From Micromonospora sp. C31 (lineage in GTDB: Bacteria > Actinomycetota > Actinomycetes > Mycobacteriales > Micromonosporaceae), in assembly GCF_018070575.1 (NCBI RefSeq), contig NZ_JAGPXN010000001.1, positions 434,001 to 498,000 on the forward strand: 64,000 nucleotides of DNA, written 5' to 3'. Positions 9,783 to 19,668 of the stretch are shown here, piece after piece (the first letter of the stretch is position 1; every line of letters starts with the position of its first letter). The notes below the pieces were generated by a model. That model worked only from the letters and a program-made list of their open reading frames with translations. It had not been told where the DNA came from and searched no databases. Position numbers and translations under genes: made by a program.

Positions 9783-11312
9783 ATGAGCAACAGCTGGGTG
9801 CTGCCCGACGAGGTGCTCCGGGACGCGCCGGCGTACACGCCGCGCCCTGGCGAGCTGGCTGACCTGGAGTTGCTGCTGACCGGGGCGTACGCCCCGCTGG
9901 CCGGCTTCATGACCCGCGCCGACCTGGTCTCCGTCAGCCGCCGGGGTCGGCTCGCCGACGGCGAGCCGTGGCCGGTGCCGGTGACCCTCCAGGTGCCGAC
10001 GGCGCTCGCCCAGGGCCTCGACCCGCGCGACGAGGCACGCCGCACCCTGGTGCTCGCCGACGGCGAGGGCGCGCCGGTCGCGGCACTGGAGGTCGCCGAC
10101 GCGTGGCAGGTCCGCGACGGGGTGGCCGGCGTCGGGGGCACGGTCCGCCGGCTCGGCGACGGCGGCCACGGCCCGTTCCAGCGGCTGCGTCGCACCCCGG
10201 AGGAGGTACGCCCGCTGCTGCCGTCCGGTCGGGTGCTCGGGGTGATCGCCGACCGGCCGCTGCACCGGCCGCAGCTCGCCCAGATCGCCCACGCGGTCCG
10301 CACGCTCGGCGCCCACCTGCTGGTGATGATCCCGGTCGGTGAGGACGGCCTCGGCGGGCTGCCCCCGGAGGCGCTGGTGCGCAGCGTCTTCGCCGCCCGC
10401 GACCGGATGCCGCCGGCCACGCTGGTCGCCGTGCCGCTGTCCCACCGGCGCGACGAGATCAGCGACGCGCTGCTGCGGGCCCGGGTGTCGGCGGCGTACG
10501 GCGTCACGCACCTGCTCTCCACCGGCGAGATGCTCTCCGGTGCCGGCCTGCGGGTGCTGGTGCCGCGTGAGCTGGCCTACGACAGCCGCGACGGGCAGTG
10601 GCGCTGGCGGGAGGACATCCCGCCGCGCAACCGGCGCCTGGCCCTGACCCAGCCGGAGATCGACGACCTGCTGGACCGGGGTTTCCCGCTGCCCGAGTGG
10701 CACACCCCGCCGGCGGTGGCCAAGGAGCTGGCCCGGGCCCGGCCGCCGCGGCGGCACCGGGGCCTGGTGGTCTTCCTGACCGGGCTCTCGGGCTCCGGCA
10801 AGTCGACGATCGCCCGGGGCCTGGCCGACGTGCTGCGCGAGCAGGGCGACCGGAGCATCACGTTGCTCGACGGGGACGTGGTGCGCCGCGAACTCTCCGC
10901 CGGGCTGGGCTTCAGCAAGGCCGACCGGGACCTCAACGTCCGACGGATCGGCTGGGTGGCGGCGGAGATCGCCCGGCACCACGGCGTCGGCATCTGCTGC
11001 CCGATCGCTCCGTACGCCCAGGCCCGCGCGACCGCCCGGGAGATGGCGCTGGCCGCCGGTGCGGGGTTCGTGCTGGTGCACGTGGCGACCCCGCTGGAGG
11101 TCTGTGAGCAGCGTGACCGCAAGGGCCTCTACGCCCGGGCCCGGGCCGGTCTGCTCACCGGGATGACGGGCATCGACGACCCCTACGAGGAGCCGACCGA
11201 CGCGGACCTGGTGGTCGACACCAGCCACATGACGATCGACGAGGCGGTCGAGGCCGTCCTGCACCACCTCAACGAGACGGGCTGGGTCGAACCCCGACTC
11301 CAGTCCATCTGA
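9783..11312 (+). CDS. cysC: Adenylyl-sulfate kinase with N-terminal ATP-sulfurylase-like domain
   Basis: This 509-residue protein has two parts. Residues about 325-505 are an APS kinase, with P-loop GLSGSGKST at 334-342, LLDGDVVRRELSAGLGF and IAPYAQARATAREM. This part phosphorylates APS to PAPS. Residues 1-320 have the ATP-sulfurylase layout (PUA-like start GAYAPLAGFM and a catalytic-like middle). However, the RNPxHxxH signature is reduced to ADRPLHRPQ near 157-164, and the GRDHAG loop is replaced by LLSTGEMLSG near 244-253. The first half is probably not catalytic. ATG 9783 follows a GGGGG tract and matches the family start. Confidence 0.88.
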   Translation: MSNSWVLPDEVLRDAPAYTPRPGELADLELLLTGAYAPLAGFMTRADLVSVSRRGRLADGEPWPVPVTLQVPTALAQGLDPRDEARRTLVLADGEGAPVAALEVADAWQVRDGVAGVGGTVRRLGDGGHGPFQRLRRTPEEVRPLLPSGRVLGVIADRPLHRPQLAQIAHAVRTLGAHLLVMIPVGEDGLGGLPPEALVRSVFAARDRMPPATLVAVPLSHRRDEISDALLRARVSAAYGVTHLLSTGEMLSGAGLRVLVPRELAYDSRDGQWRWREDIPPRNRRLALTQPEIDDLLDRGFPLPEWHTPPAVAKELARARPPRRHRGLVVFLTGLSGSGKSTIARGLADVLREQGDRSITLLDGDVVRRELSAGLGFSKADRDLNVRRIGWVAAEIARHHGVGICCPIAPYAQARATAREMALAAGAGFVLVHVATPLEVCEQRDRKGLYARARAGLLTGMTGIDDPYEEPTDADLVVDTSHMTIDEAVEAVLHHLNETGWVEPRLQSI

Positions 11313-11349
11313 TCACCACGCCGCCTACCGGTGGTCCCCTCCTTCGCGC

Positions 11350-11372
11350 TAGTGTTCACCTTTGTTCGAACA
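11350..11372 (+). promoter_or_regulatory. Promoter -10 and palindromic operator before the DeoR-galT genes
   Basis: TAGTGT at 11350-11355 fits a TANNNT -10 box. It is followed at once by the perfect palindrome TGTTCGAACA at 11363-11372, with another TTCGA half-site just after. An operator over the transcription start of a DeoR-family gene suggests autorepression. No direct evidence of binding. Confidence 0.45.
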
Positions 11373-11417
11373 CGTTCGACCGCGTGAGGGTGCGCGGCTG
11401 GTCCGGAGGTGCGACGG

Positions 11418-12238
11418 ATGCTCGCTCAGCAGCGCCAGGCGGCCATCCTGGATCGGGTCCGCGCCACCGGAGGAGTGCGGGTCACCGAACTGGCCGCCGA
11501 GTACGGCGTCTCGGACATGACCATCCGCCGCGACCTGGAGGCGCTGCACGAGCGCGGCCTGCTGGCCAAGGTGCACGGCGGCGCCACGGTGGCCGGCCCC
11601 GGCTCGACCGACGAACCGGGCTTCCGGGCCAAGTCGGTGCGGCAACTGGCGGAGAAGGCGGCCATCGCCGGCCGCGCCGCCGAACTGGTCCGGCCCGGGG
11701 CGGCGGTGGCCCTCTCCGCCGGCACCACCACCGCCGAGCTGGCCCGCCGACTGGTCGACGTGCCGGGCCTGACCGTGGTCACCAACTCGCTGCCGGTGGC
11801 CGAGATACTGCACGCCGGCGGGCGGTCGGACCAGACCGTGGTGCTCACCGGCGGGGTCCGTACGCCGTCGGACGCGCTGGTCGGGCCGCTGGCCGTCGCC
11901 GCCATCCGGTCGCTGCACCTGGACCTGCTCTTCCTCGGCGTGCACGGGATCACCGAGCGGGCGGGATTCACCACCCCGAACCTGATGGAGGCGGAGACCG
12001 ACCGGGCCCTGGTGTCCGCCGCCGACCGGCTGGTCGTGCTCGCCGACCACACCAAGTGGGGCACGGTCGGCATCTCCTCGATCGTCGAGCTTTCCGCCGC
12101 CCACGTACTGGTCACCGACGACCGGCTGCCTCCCGACGCGCGACGGGCGCTCGACGACCGGGTGGGCGAGCTGGTGGTCGTACCTCCCGCGGCGGGCGCG
12201 GGACGGGCGGCCACGACGACAGATGAGGGGATGGCGAG

Positions 12239-12242
<4 letters not shown>
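11418..12242 (+). CDS. DeoR/GlpR-family transcriptional regulator
   Basis: This 274-residue repressor-type regulator has an N-terminal winged HTH (about residues 6-57, with VTELAAEYGVSDMTIRRDL) and a C-terminal sugar-phosphate sensor domain of the DeoR/RPI-like fold (GTTTAELARRL, TNSLPVAEIL and a late DHTKWG). The ATG at 11418 has GGAGG eight bases upstream. Its stop overlaps the GTG of galT (GTGA), so the two are translationally coupled. It probably controls galactose use in response to a phosphorylated sugar. Confidence 0.9.
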
Positions 12243-13315
<1,073 letters not shown>

Positions 13316-13639
13316 GCCACGGCACCGCGCTCACCGAACTGGGCTCAGCAGAAGCGAGAAGGCCGCCGGCGTGACGCTTCGCTTCGACCGGCACTGCCGG
13401 CTGAAGCGGTACCGGTGGGCGCGGGCGGTCGGATGGCCGCCGGTGGCGGGGTGGAGACAGGGCGCGGGGGGCCCGGGACAGGGCCCCCCGCAGGGAAGGG
13501 ACGGGCTGGCTGTGCGCGACAGCCGGGAAGGCTGGCTGATCGGCGCGCTTGCCGCGAGGCGACCACGCTCAACCTTCCTGGACGCGACTGGCATCTCGTC
13601 CACCCAGGTCAACGAGGCGCGCCGAAGTAGGTGACGCCA

Positions 13640-13666
13640 ACGGCGTGTCGCCCCCCGACACGCCGT
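13640..13666. terminator. Perfect 11-bp hairpin downstream of galT
   Basis: ACGGCGTGTCG, a five-C loop, then CGACACGCCGT. There is no U-tract, as is common for actinobacterial terminators. It may end transcription from galT or any minus-strand transcript. Confidence 0.45.
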
Positions 13667-13798
13667 CAAGCACGTGCGCCGGAAAGCCGAGCAGATCGAT
13701 CTTGGTAGGAAAAAGCCCTTGGAGGGGCTGTTTCTCACCAGGATCTCAGGCGCTCGGCGAGCGGCCACCGCCAGACGGCGGGAGCGAGTGGAACGGCG

Positions 13799-13828
13799 GG
13801 AGCCCGCCGGCGGGTGCCGGCGGGCTCC
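13799..13828 (-). terminator. icd transcription terminator
   Basis: GGAGCCCGCCGGC (13799-13811) pairs perfectly with GCCGGCGGGCTCC (13816-13828) across a four-base loop, about 50 bases past the icd stop. A strong GC hairpin without a U-run is the usual actinomycete form. Confidence 0.6.
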
Positions 13829-13879
13829 TGGTGGTGCGGCGGCAGCACCGTCAGGTGCCGCCCGAAGGCGCAGAGAGGA

Positions 13880-15097
13880 TCAGGCGGAGAGCTTGCGTGC
13901 CAGGTTCTCGTCGAGCGCGTTCATGAACTCGTCGGTGGTCAGCCACGGGGCGTCCCGCGAGATGAGCAGCGAGAGGTCCTTGGTCATCTGGCCGCCCTCG
14001 ACGGTGTCGACGATGACCTGCTCCAGCGTGTTGGCGAACTCGGTGACCGCCGGGGTGCCGTCCAGCTTGCCCCGGTGGGCCAGGCCCCGGGTCCAGGCGT
14101 AGATCGACGCGATCGGGTTGGTCGAGGTCTTCTCGCCCTTCTGCCACTGCCGGTAGTGCCGGGTGACCGTGCCGTGCGCGGCCTCGGCCTCGACGGTACG
14201 GCCGTCGGGGGAGAGCAGCACCGAGGTCATCAGGCCCAGCGAGCCGAAGCCCTGCGCGACGGTGTCGGACTGCACGTCGCCGTCGTAGTTCTTGCAGGCC
14301 CAGACGTAGCCGCCCTCCCACTTGAGCGCGGCGGCGACCATGTCGTCGATCAGCCGGTGCTCGTAGGTGATGCCGGCGGCGTCGAACTCGGCCTTGAACT
14401 CGTTCTCGAACACCTCAGCGAAGATGTCCTTGAACCGGCCGTCGTACGCCTTGAGGATGGTGTTCTTGGTGGACAGGTAGACCGGATAGTTGCGGTCCAG
14501 GCCGTACCGGAACGAGGCGCGGGCGAAGTCCCGGATCGACTCGTCGTAGTTGTACATGCCCATGGCGATGCCGCCGCCGGGGAAGTTGGCGACCTCCATC
14601 TCCATCGGGGCGCCGCCGTCGGCCGGGGTGTAGGTGACGGTCACCTTGCCGGGGCCCGGCACGACGAAGTCGGTGGCCTTGTACTGGTCACCGTGGGCGT
14701 GCCGGCCGATGATGATCGGCTTGGTCCAGCCGGGGACCAGCCGCGGCACGTTGGACATGATGATCGGCTCACGGAAGACGACGCCGCCGAGGATGTTGCG
14801 GATCGTGCCGTTCGGCGACCGCCACATCTTCTTCAGGCCGAACTCCTCGACCCGGGCCTCGTCCGGGGTGATGGTCGCGCACTTGACGCCGACGCCGTGC
14901 TCCTTGATGGCGTTGGCGGCGTCGACGGTGACCTGGTCGTCGGTCTCGTCGCGGTGCTGGATCGAAAGGTCGTAGTAGTGCAGGTCGACGTCGAGGTAGG
15001 GCAGGATCAGCTGCTCCCGGATCTGCTTCCAGATGATCCGGGTCATCTCGTCGCCGTCGAGCTCAACGACCGGGTTGTTTACCTTGATCTTCGCCAT
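13880..15097 (-). CDS. icd: NADP-dependent isocitrate dehydrogenase
   Basis: This 405-residue TCA-cycle enzyme converts isocitrate to 2-oxoglutarate with NADP. The sequence is of the homodimeric, eukaryote-like class: it opens [20 protein letters not shown] and carries [12 protein letters not shown], the phosphate/isocitrate-binding [13 protein letters not shown], and [10 protein letters not shown] with its metal-binding Asp residues. Length is normal for that class. It starts at ATG 15097 with a GGAG-like site just upstream, and it is separated from mdh only by a decayed gene. Confidence 0.95.
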   Translation of the reverse strand: MAKIKVNNPVVELDGDEMTRIIWKQIREQLILPYLDVDLHYYDLSIQHRDETDDQVTVDAANAIKEHGVGVKCATITPDEARVEEFGLKKMWRSPNGTIRNILGGVVFREPIIMSNVPRLVPGWTKPIIIGRHAHGDQYKATDFVVPGPGKVTVTYTPADGGAPMEMEVANFPGGGIAMGMYNYDESIRDFARASFRYGLDRNYPVYLSTKNTILKAYDGRFKDIFAEVFENEFKAEFDAAGITYEHRLIDDMVAAALKWEGGYVWACKNYDGDVQSDTVAQGFGSLGLMTSVLLSPDGRTVEAEAAHGTVTRHYRQWQKGEKTSTNPIASIYAWTRGLAHRGKLDGTPAVTEFANTLEQVIVDTVEGGQMTKDLSLLISRDAPWLTTDEFMNALDENLARKLSA

Positions 15098-15236
15098 CGG
15101 CCGGCGCTCCTCTCGGGGGACACGTGCTCAAGCAGTACGAGCGTACTGGAAACTGATGGGCAGTCCCCAGCCGGCCTCGGTCGGGCCGGAACAAACGCCA
15201 GTGCACGGCGCAGGGGATCGCTGGCGTGATCGCCCG

Positions 15237-15515
15237 ATGCCGCTGAGCCGCATCCTCGGGTCTATCACGGTCACCGCGCTCACCGACGGCGAGGGGCGTT
15301 CTTCCAGCCCCGCGCCGAGGCGTTCCCGGACACGCCGACCACCTGCTCCAGCGGGCCGAGCTGGCCGCCGTGGGGCAGCTCGACCCGGGGCTGTCGGCCG
15401 GCCTGGTCGCGCCGTTGCGCGCCGCCGGCCAGCTCCGGGTGGTCGACGGCGAGGAGCGGATCGCTCCGGGCGTACGGCTGCTGCCGACGCCGGGGCACAC
15501 GGCCGGACACGCCGA
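15237..15515 (+). pseudogene. Remnant of an MBL-fold metallohydrolase gene
   Basis: Three fragments of one protein type lie in order but in different frames. ATG 15237 opens MPLSRILGSITVTALTDGEG. A one-base loss in a G-run shifts the frame to AFFQPRAEAFPD. After a large internal deletion comes HLLQRAELAAVG, then QLDPGLSAGLV and ERIAPGVRLLPTPGHTAGH in the third frame. The last part is the late TPGHT.GH metal-binding region of metallo-beta-lactamase-fold hydrolases. The HxHxDH core is missing. The gene is truncated at the mdh terminator. Confidence 0.72.
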
Positions 15516-15552
15516 AGGGGGCACCCGGCGGACCGGCGTGCCCCCTTCGGCG
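15510..15552 (-). terminator. mdh transcription terminator
   Basis: A perfect 15-bp inverted repeat, CGCCGAAGGGGGCAC (15510-15524) with its complement at 15538-15552, has a 13-base loop and lies just past the mdh stop. It also marks where the MBL remnant is cut off. Confidence 0.65.
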
Positions 15553-15558
15553 GGCGGA

Positions 15559-16509
15559 TCACATGGAGGCGACGTCGCTCTGCTTGGCGCGGACGGCCTC
15601 GGCGGCCTCCTTCAGGCTGGCCAGCTCGTCGGCGTCCAGGTCGGTCTCGACGACGCGCTTGACGCCCTCGGCACCGATCGCGGCCTCGACACCCAGGTAG
15701 ACACCGGAGATGCCGTACTCGCCGTCGACCCAGGCGCAGACCGGCATGACGTCGCCGGAGTCCTCCGCGACGGCCTTGGCCATCCGGGCGGCGGCAGCCG
15801 ACGGCGCGTAGTAGGCCGAACCGGTCTTGAGCAGCGCGACCACCTCGGCGCCACCGTTGCGGGTCTTGACGACCAGCTCCTCGATCTGCTCGGCCGGCAT
15901 GGCCTCACGCAGCGGCTTGCCGTCGACCGTGCTCTGCGACGGCACCGGCACCATCGTGTCGCCGTGCGAGCCGAGGGTCAGCGTCCTGACCGACTTCACC
16001 GGTACGCCCAGCGCCTCGGCCACGAAGTTGGTGAACCGGGCGGTGTCCAGCATGCCGGCCTGGCCGAGCACCCGGTTCTTCGGGAACTGGGTGGCGAGCT
16101 GGGCCAGCGCGGTCATCTCGTCCAGCGGGTTGGACACGACGATGACGACGGCGTTCGGGGCGTACTTGGCGACGTTCTCGGATACCTGGCGGACGATCTT
16201 GGCGTTGGTCTCCAGCAGGTCCATCCGGCTCATGCCCGGCTTGCGCGGCAGGCCGGCGGTGACCACCACGACGTCCGAGCCCTCGATCGCGTCGTAGCCC
16301 TCGCCGTTCGGGCCGGTGGTCACGCCCACCACCTTGGTCTCGAAGCCCTCGACGGCGCGCGACTGGTTGAGGTCCAGGGCGAGACCCGCGGGCTTGCCCT
16401 CCACGATGTCGGTGATCACGACGGTGTCGAAGACGTCGTACTCGGCCAGGCGCTGCGCGGTGGTGGAGCCGTAGAAGCCGGCCCCGACGACAGTGACCTT
16501 CTTACCCAT
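15559..16509 (-). CDS. mdh: Malate dehydrogenase (LDH-like type)
   Basis: This 316-residue NAD-dependent enzyme interconverts malate and oxaloacetate in the TCA cycle. The Rossmann motif GAGFYGSTTAQRL is at the N-terminus. RKPGMSRMDLL supplies the substrate-discriminating Arg region, NPLD and the catalytic HGDTMVP follow. The form resembles the tetrameric lactate-dehydrogenase-like malate dehydrogenases rather than the GAAGQIGY type of Streptomyces. With icd and sucCD it places three TCA steps in this window. Confidence 0.92.
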   Translation of the reverse strand: MGKKVTVVGAGFYGSTTAQRLAEYDVFDTVVITDIVEGKPAGLALDLNQSRAVEGFETKVVGVTTGPNGEGYDAIEGSDVVVVTAGLPRKPGMSRMDLLETNAKIVRQVSENVAKYAPNAVVIVVSNPLDEMTALAQLATQFPKNRVLGQAGMLDTARFTNFVAEALGVPVKSVRTLTLGSHGDTMVPVPSQSTVDGKPLREAMPAEQIEELVVKTRNGGAEVVALLKTGSAYYAPSAAAARMAKAVAEDSGDVMPVCAWVDGEYGISGVYLGVEAAIGAEGVKRVVETDLDADELASLKEAAEAVRAKQSDVASM

Positions 16510-16632
16510 GGTCGTCCCACTCCCTGATACCAGTCGGTTTTCCGGACCGTATCAGTCATCCTGGCACCGGACAGGCCAGGGGCGGCGGCATCGCCGGGAT
16601 GGGGCGAACGTCACCGCCGTCCCCAAGGTGCA

Positions 16633-16684
16633 AGGAAGGGACCCTTCCTCTACCTCAGGCGTTAGGAAGGTGCCCTTCCTAACG
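16633..16684. repeat. Pair of short palindromes upstream of folD's stop and of mdh
   Basis: AGGAAGGG-A-CCCTTCCT at 16633-16649 is followed by CGTTAGGAAGG (16660-16670) and CCTTCCTAACG (16674-16684). Both share the core AGGAAGG/CCTTCCT. The second is a perfect 11-bp hairpin and sits immediately past the folD stop, so it may double as its terminator. From memory, such elements are frequent between genes in Micromonosporaceae. Confidence 0.6.
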
Positions 16685-16686
16685 TC

Positions 16687-17547
16687 TCAGTCGCGCTCGG
16701 CCCGCTCCACCACGTTGGTCAGCAGCATGGCGCGGGTCATCGGACCGACGCCGCCCGGCATGGGCACCAGCTTGCCGGCCACCTCCGCCGCCTCGGCGGC
16801 GACGTCGCCGGTGTAGCGGCCCTTGCCGTCCGGGCCGATCACCCGGGTGATGCCGACGTCGACGACCACCGCGCCCGGCGTGACCATGTCGGCGGTGAGC
16901 AGGCCCGGCACGCCGGCGGCCACGATGACGATGTCGGCGGCCCGGGTGTGCGAGGCGAGGTCGAGGGTGCCGGTGTGGCAGAGGGTGACGGTGGCGTTCT
17001 CACTGCGCCGGGTGAGCAGCAGACCGAGCGGGCGGCCGACGGTGTTGCCGCGACCGACGACGGCGACCTTGGCGCCGCGAAGCGGCACGTCGTGCCGGCG
17101 GAGCAGCTCGACGATGCCGCGCGGGGTGCAGGGCAGCGGACCGTCGTAGCCCAGGACGAGCCGGCCGAGGTTGACCGGGTGCAGGCCGTCGGCGTCCTTG
17201 TCGGGGTCGATCAGCTCCAGCACCCGCTGGGTGTCGAGGTGACCCGGCAGCGGTAGCTGGACGATGTAGCCGTGGCACGCCGGGTCGGCGTTCAGCTCGG
17301 CGAGCACGGCGTCGACCTGCTCCTGGGTCGCGTCGGCCGGCAGCTCCCGGCGGATCGAGGCGATGCCCACCTCGGCGCAGTCGCGGTGCTTGCCGTTGAC
17401 GTACGCCTGGGAGCCGGGGTCCGCCCCGACCAGGACGGTGCCGAGCCCGGGGGTGATGCCGCGTTCCGCCAGTGCCTTGACCCGCGTCCGCAGCTCGTCC
17501 TTGATCTCGGCCGCGGTCGCCTTGCCGTCCAGAAGCGTCGCCGTCAC
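16687..17547 (-). CDS. folD: Methylenetetrahydrofolate dehydrogenase/cyclohydrolase
   Basis: This 286-residue bifunctional enzyme interconverts 5,10-methylene- and 10-formyl-tetrahydrofolate, the one-carbon donor used by PurN and PurH encoded later in the window. Family signatures are visible: [14 protein letters not shown] with the catalytic Lys, [29 protein letters not shown], the nucleotide-binding [16 protein letters not shown], and the terminal [14 protein letters not shown]. Length and start are typical. Confidence 0.96.
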   Translation of the reverse strand: MTATLLDGKATAAEIKDELRTRVKALAERGITPGLGTVLVGADPGSQAYVNGKHRDCAEVGIASIRRELPADATQEQVDAVLAELNADPACHGYIVQLPLPGHLDTQRVLELIDPDKDADGLHPVNLGRLVLGYDGPLPCTPRGIVELLRRHDVPLRGAKVAVVGRGNTVGRPLGLLLTRRSENATVTLCHTGTLDLASHTRAADIVIVAAGVPGLLTADMVTPGAVVVDVGITRVIGPDGKGRYTGDVAAEAAEVAGKLVPMPGGVGPMTRAMLLTNVVERAERD

Positions 17548-17978
17548 GCCTCAGATCGTCTCACGGTCCACGGCCGGTGGGTCGACGACCCGCGCCATGC
17601 CGGCGCCGGGATCACGAAGAGTCACGTGCTGTTAATCACTCTGGGTCACCTTGCGGCGGCCGGAGCGCCCCTGGATGCGGACGACGGGCCGACACGCGGG
17701 CCACGGGGACACGGCCGGCGCGGTCGGGCGCAGACGGGCCGAACGGTCGCGGGCGATGCCGGTGGCGACGAGAGTCGCCGCAGCGAGAGGCGGCACCCCG
17801 GGGTCGCACGGCGATAGCAGACGAGGGCCGTGCCGGCAAGACCCCGATGGCGACTCCTCATCGGTTCGCAACCCTCTCGTTGTCGATCGCCGACCGGCGA
17901 CCTACCGTTGCCCGACGTTGCGCAGCGTAAACCCAACACCGGGCCCGACTGCGCAGCGTGAGGAGATGAGGAGGCTAT
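17548..17978. other. Divergent intergenic region folD / peptide importer
   Basis: No gene is supported in these 431 bases. A likely promoter for the importer operon lies at 17880-17908. The ten-base string TGCGCAGCGT occurs twice shortly before the binding-protein gene (17919-17928 and 17950-17959) and could be a regulator site. The folD promoter must also lie here but is not obvious. Confidence 0.5.
17880..17908 (+). promoter_or_regulatory. Candidate promoter of the first peptide importer operon
   Basis: TTGTCG (17880-17885), a 17-base spacer and TACCGT (17903-17908) resemble a housekeeping sigma promoter. A 5' leader of about 65 bases would follow, ending in the GAGGAG-type ribosome site before ATG 17979. 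Confidence 0.5.
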
Positions 17979-19583
17979 ATGCGTGTTCGTAGGCTCGCTA
18001 CCTGGACCGCCCTCCCGCTCGCGGTGACCCTGGGCCTGGTGGCCTGCGGCTCGGGCGGCGACGGCGGATCCGGCGAGAGCAACCCCGACGCGGCCGTGCG
18101 GATCGAGATCGCCGAGCCGCAGCACCTGGTGCCGACCAACACCAACGAGACGAGCGGCTCGCAGGTGCTCGCCGCCCTGTTCAGCCCGCTGGTCGACTAC
18201 GACGAGGCCAACAAGCCCTACGAGGTGGCGGCCGAGTCGGTGACGTCCGAGGACAACAGGACCTGGACGGTCAAGCTGAAGGACGGCTACACCTTCCACA
18301 ACGGCGAGCAGGTCACCGCCGACAACTACGTCGACGCCTGGAACTACGGCGCGTACGCCCCGAACGGCCAGAACTCCAGCTACTTCTTCGAGAAGATCGC
18401 CGGCTACGAGGACATGCAGGGCGAGAACCCGAAGGCCGAGACGCTCACCGGCCTGAAGAAGGTCGACGACCTGACCTTCACCGTCACGCTGTCCCAGCCG
18501 TACAGCGAGTTCAAGACCATGCTCGGCTACACCGCCTTCTACCCCATGCCGAAGGCCGCGTTCTCCGCGCCCGGCGTGCTGGCCGAGGCCTACGAGCAGG
18601 CGCCGATCGGTCAGGGTCCGTTCAAGATGAAGGGCACCTGGCAGCACGACGCCAAGGTCGAGGTCGAGAAGTACGACGCCTTCCCCGGCGAGAAGCCGAA
18701 GGTGGCCGGCGTCGAGTTCCGGATCTACCAGCAGCCGACCGCCGCGTACGCGGACGTCCTGTCGGACAACCTGGACGTCATCAAGACCATCCCGACCGAG
18801 AACCTCTCGACGGCCGGCACCGACCTCGGCGACCGGTTCAAGCAGAGTCCCGCCTCGTCGCTCCAGGTGCTGGCCTTCCCGACGTTCCAGAAGGAGTTCA
18901 GCAACCCGGACGTGCGCAAGGCCATCTCGATGGCGATCGACCGGGACGAGATCACCAAGTCGATCTTCAAGGACTCGCAGCAGCCGGCCCGCTCGTTCGT
19001 CTCACCGGTCGTCGCGGGCTACCGCGACAACACCATCGGCGAGGCCGGCGAGTTCGACCCGGCCAAGGCCAAGAGCCTCTACCGGGCCGCGGGCGGCCCG
19101 GCGAGGATCGAGCTTTCCTACAACGGCGACGGCGGGCACAAGGACTGGATCGACGCGACCTGCAACCAGCTCAAGGCCAACCTGGGCGTGGACTGCGTGG
19201 GCACCGCCGAGCCGAAGTTCGCGGACCTGCTGACCAAGGTCAAGGCCAAGCAGCCGGTCGGCCTGTTCCGGATGGGCTGGGTCATGGACTACCCGTCCAT
19301 GGAGAACTACCTGGGCCCGCTGTACAGCAGCAACGGCTCGTCGAACTACTACGGCTACGACAACCCGGAGTTCGACAAGCTGCTCGCCGAGGGCGCCAGC
19401 GCCGCGAACGAGGACGAGGCGGTCAGGAAGTACCAGGCGGCGGAGGACGTGCTGGCGGAGGACCTGCCGGTGATCCCGCTGCGCTACGGCCAGAACAACT
19501 TCGGCCACTCGACCAGGGTCACGAACGTGGAGATGGACCTCTTCGACCGGGTCGACCTGGTGGAGATCGAGGCCGTCAAGTAG
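17979..19583 (+). CDS. Peptide ABC transporter substrate-binding lipoprotein
   Basis: This 534-residue SBP_bac_5 family lipoprotein has a signal peptide ending in the lipobox LVAC (lipidated Cys23). The mature part carries the family features QHLVPTNTNETSG, EDNRTWTVKLKDGYTFHNGEQVTADNYV and a late NYLGPLYSS. It would bind oligopeptides outside the membrane and hand them to the permeases encoded next. It is followed by a terminator-like hairpin that probably makes its mRNA more abundant than the rest of the operon. Confidence 0.93.
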   Translation: MRVRRLATWTALPLAVTLGLVACGSGGDGGSGESNPDAAVRIEIAEPQHLVPTNTNETSGSQVLAALFSPLVDYDEANKPYEVAAESVTSEDNRTWTVKLKDGYTFHNGEQVTADNYVDAWNYGAYAPNGQNSSYFFEKIAGYEDMQGENPKAETLTGLKKVDDLTFTVTLSQPYSEFKTMLGYTAFYPMPKAAFSAPGVLAEAYEQAPIGQGPFKMKGTWQHDAKVEVEKYDAFPGEKPKVAGVEFRIYQQPTAAYADVLSDNLDVIKTIPTENLSTAGTDLGDRFKQSPASSLQVLAFPTFQKEFSNPDVRKAISMAIDRDEITKSIFKDSQQPARSFVSPVVAGYRDNTIGEAGEFDPAKAKSLYRAAGGPARIELSYNGDGGHKDWIDATCNQLKANLGVDCVGTAEPKFADLLTKVKAKQPVGLFRMGWVMDYPSMENYLGPLYSSNGSSNYYGYDNPEFDKLLAEGASAANEDEAVRKYQAAEDVLAEDLPVIPLRYGQNNFGHSTRVTNVEMDLFDRVDLVEIEAVK

Positions 19584-19596
19584 CACCACGGCAGGA

Positions 19597-19631
19597 CGGG
19601 TCGGGCCATCGGCGTACGGTGGCCCGACCCG
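19597..19631 (+). terminator. Intra-operon hairpin after the binding-protein gene
   Basis: CGGGTCGGGCCA (19597-19608) pairs with TGGCCCGACCCG (19620-19631). It lies between the binding-protein and permease genes, where a partial terminator or mRNA-stabilising stem would raise binding-protein dose. The second importer operon has a hairpin in the same place. Confidence 0.6.
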
Positions 19632-19668
19632 CCTTCCTCTTCGCACTTTTTCCGCCAGACTGCCAAGT

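Larger units (their letters stand above)
13316..13879. other. Gene-free region with several hairpins between galT and icd
   Basis: No supported gene was seen in these 564 bases. The open frames here have no family resemblance. The stretch holds an 11-bp inverted repeat (13640-13650 with 13656-13666), a short AGCCC/GGGCT hairpin followed by a U-run on the minus strand (13710-13729), and the icd terminator. Because galT and icd converge on it, it may be a double termination zone or the remains of a deleted gene. Confidence 0.6.

Noticed and set aside
13331..14102. Open frames in the galT-icd gap, including one reading KPLEGLFLTRI
   Set aside because: No ribosome sites, no recognisable domain, and compositions typical of chance frames in GC-rich DNA.
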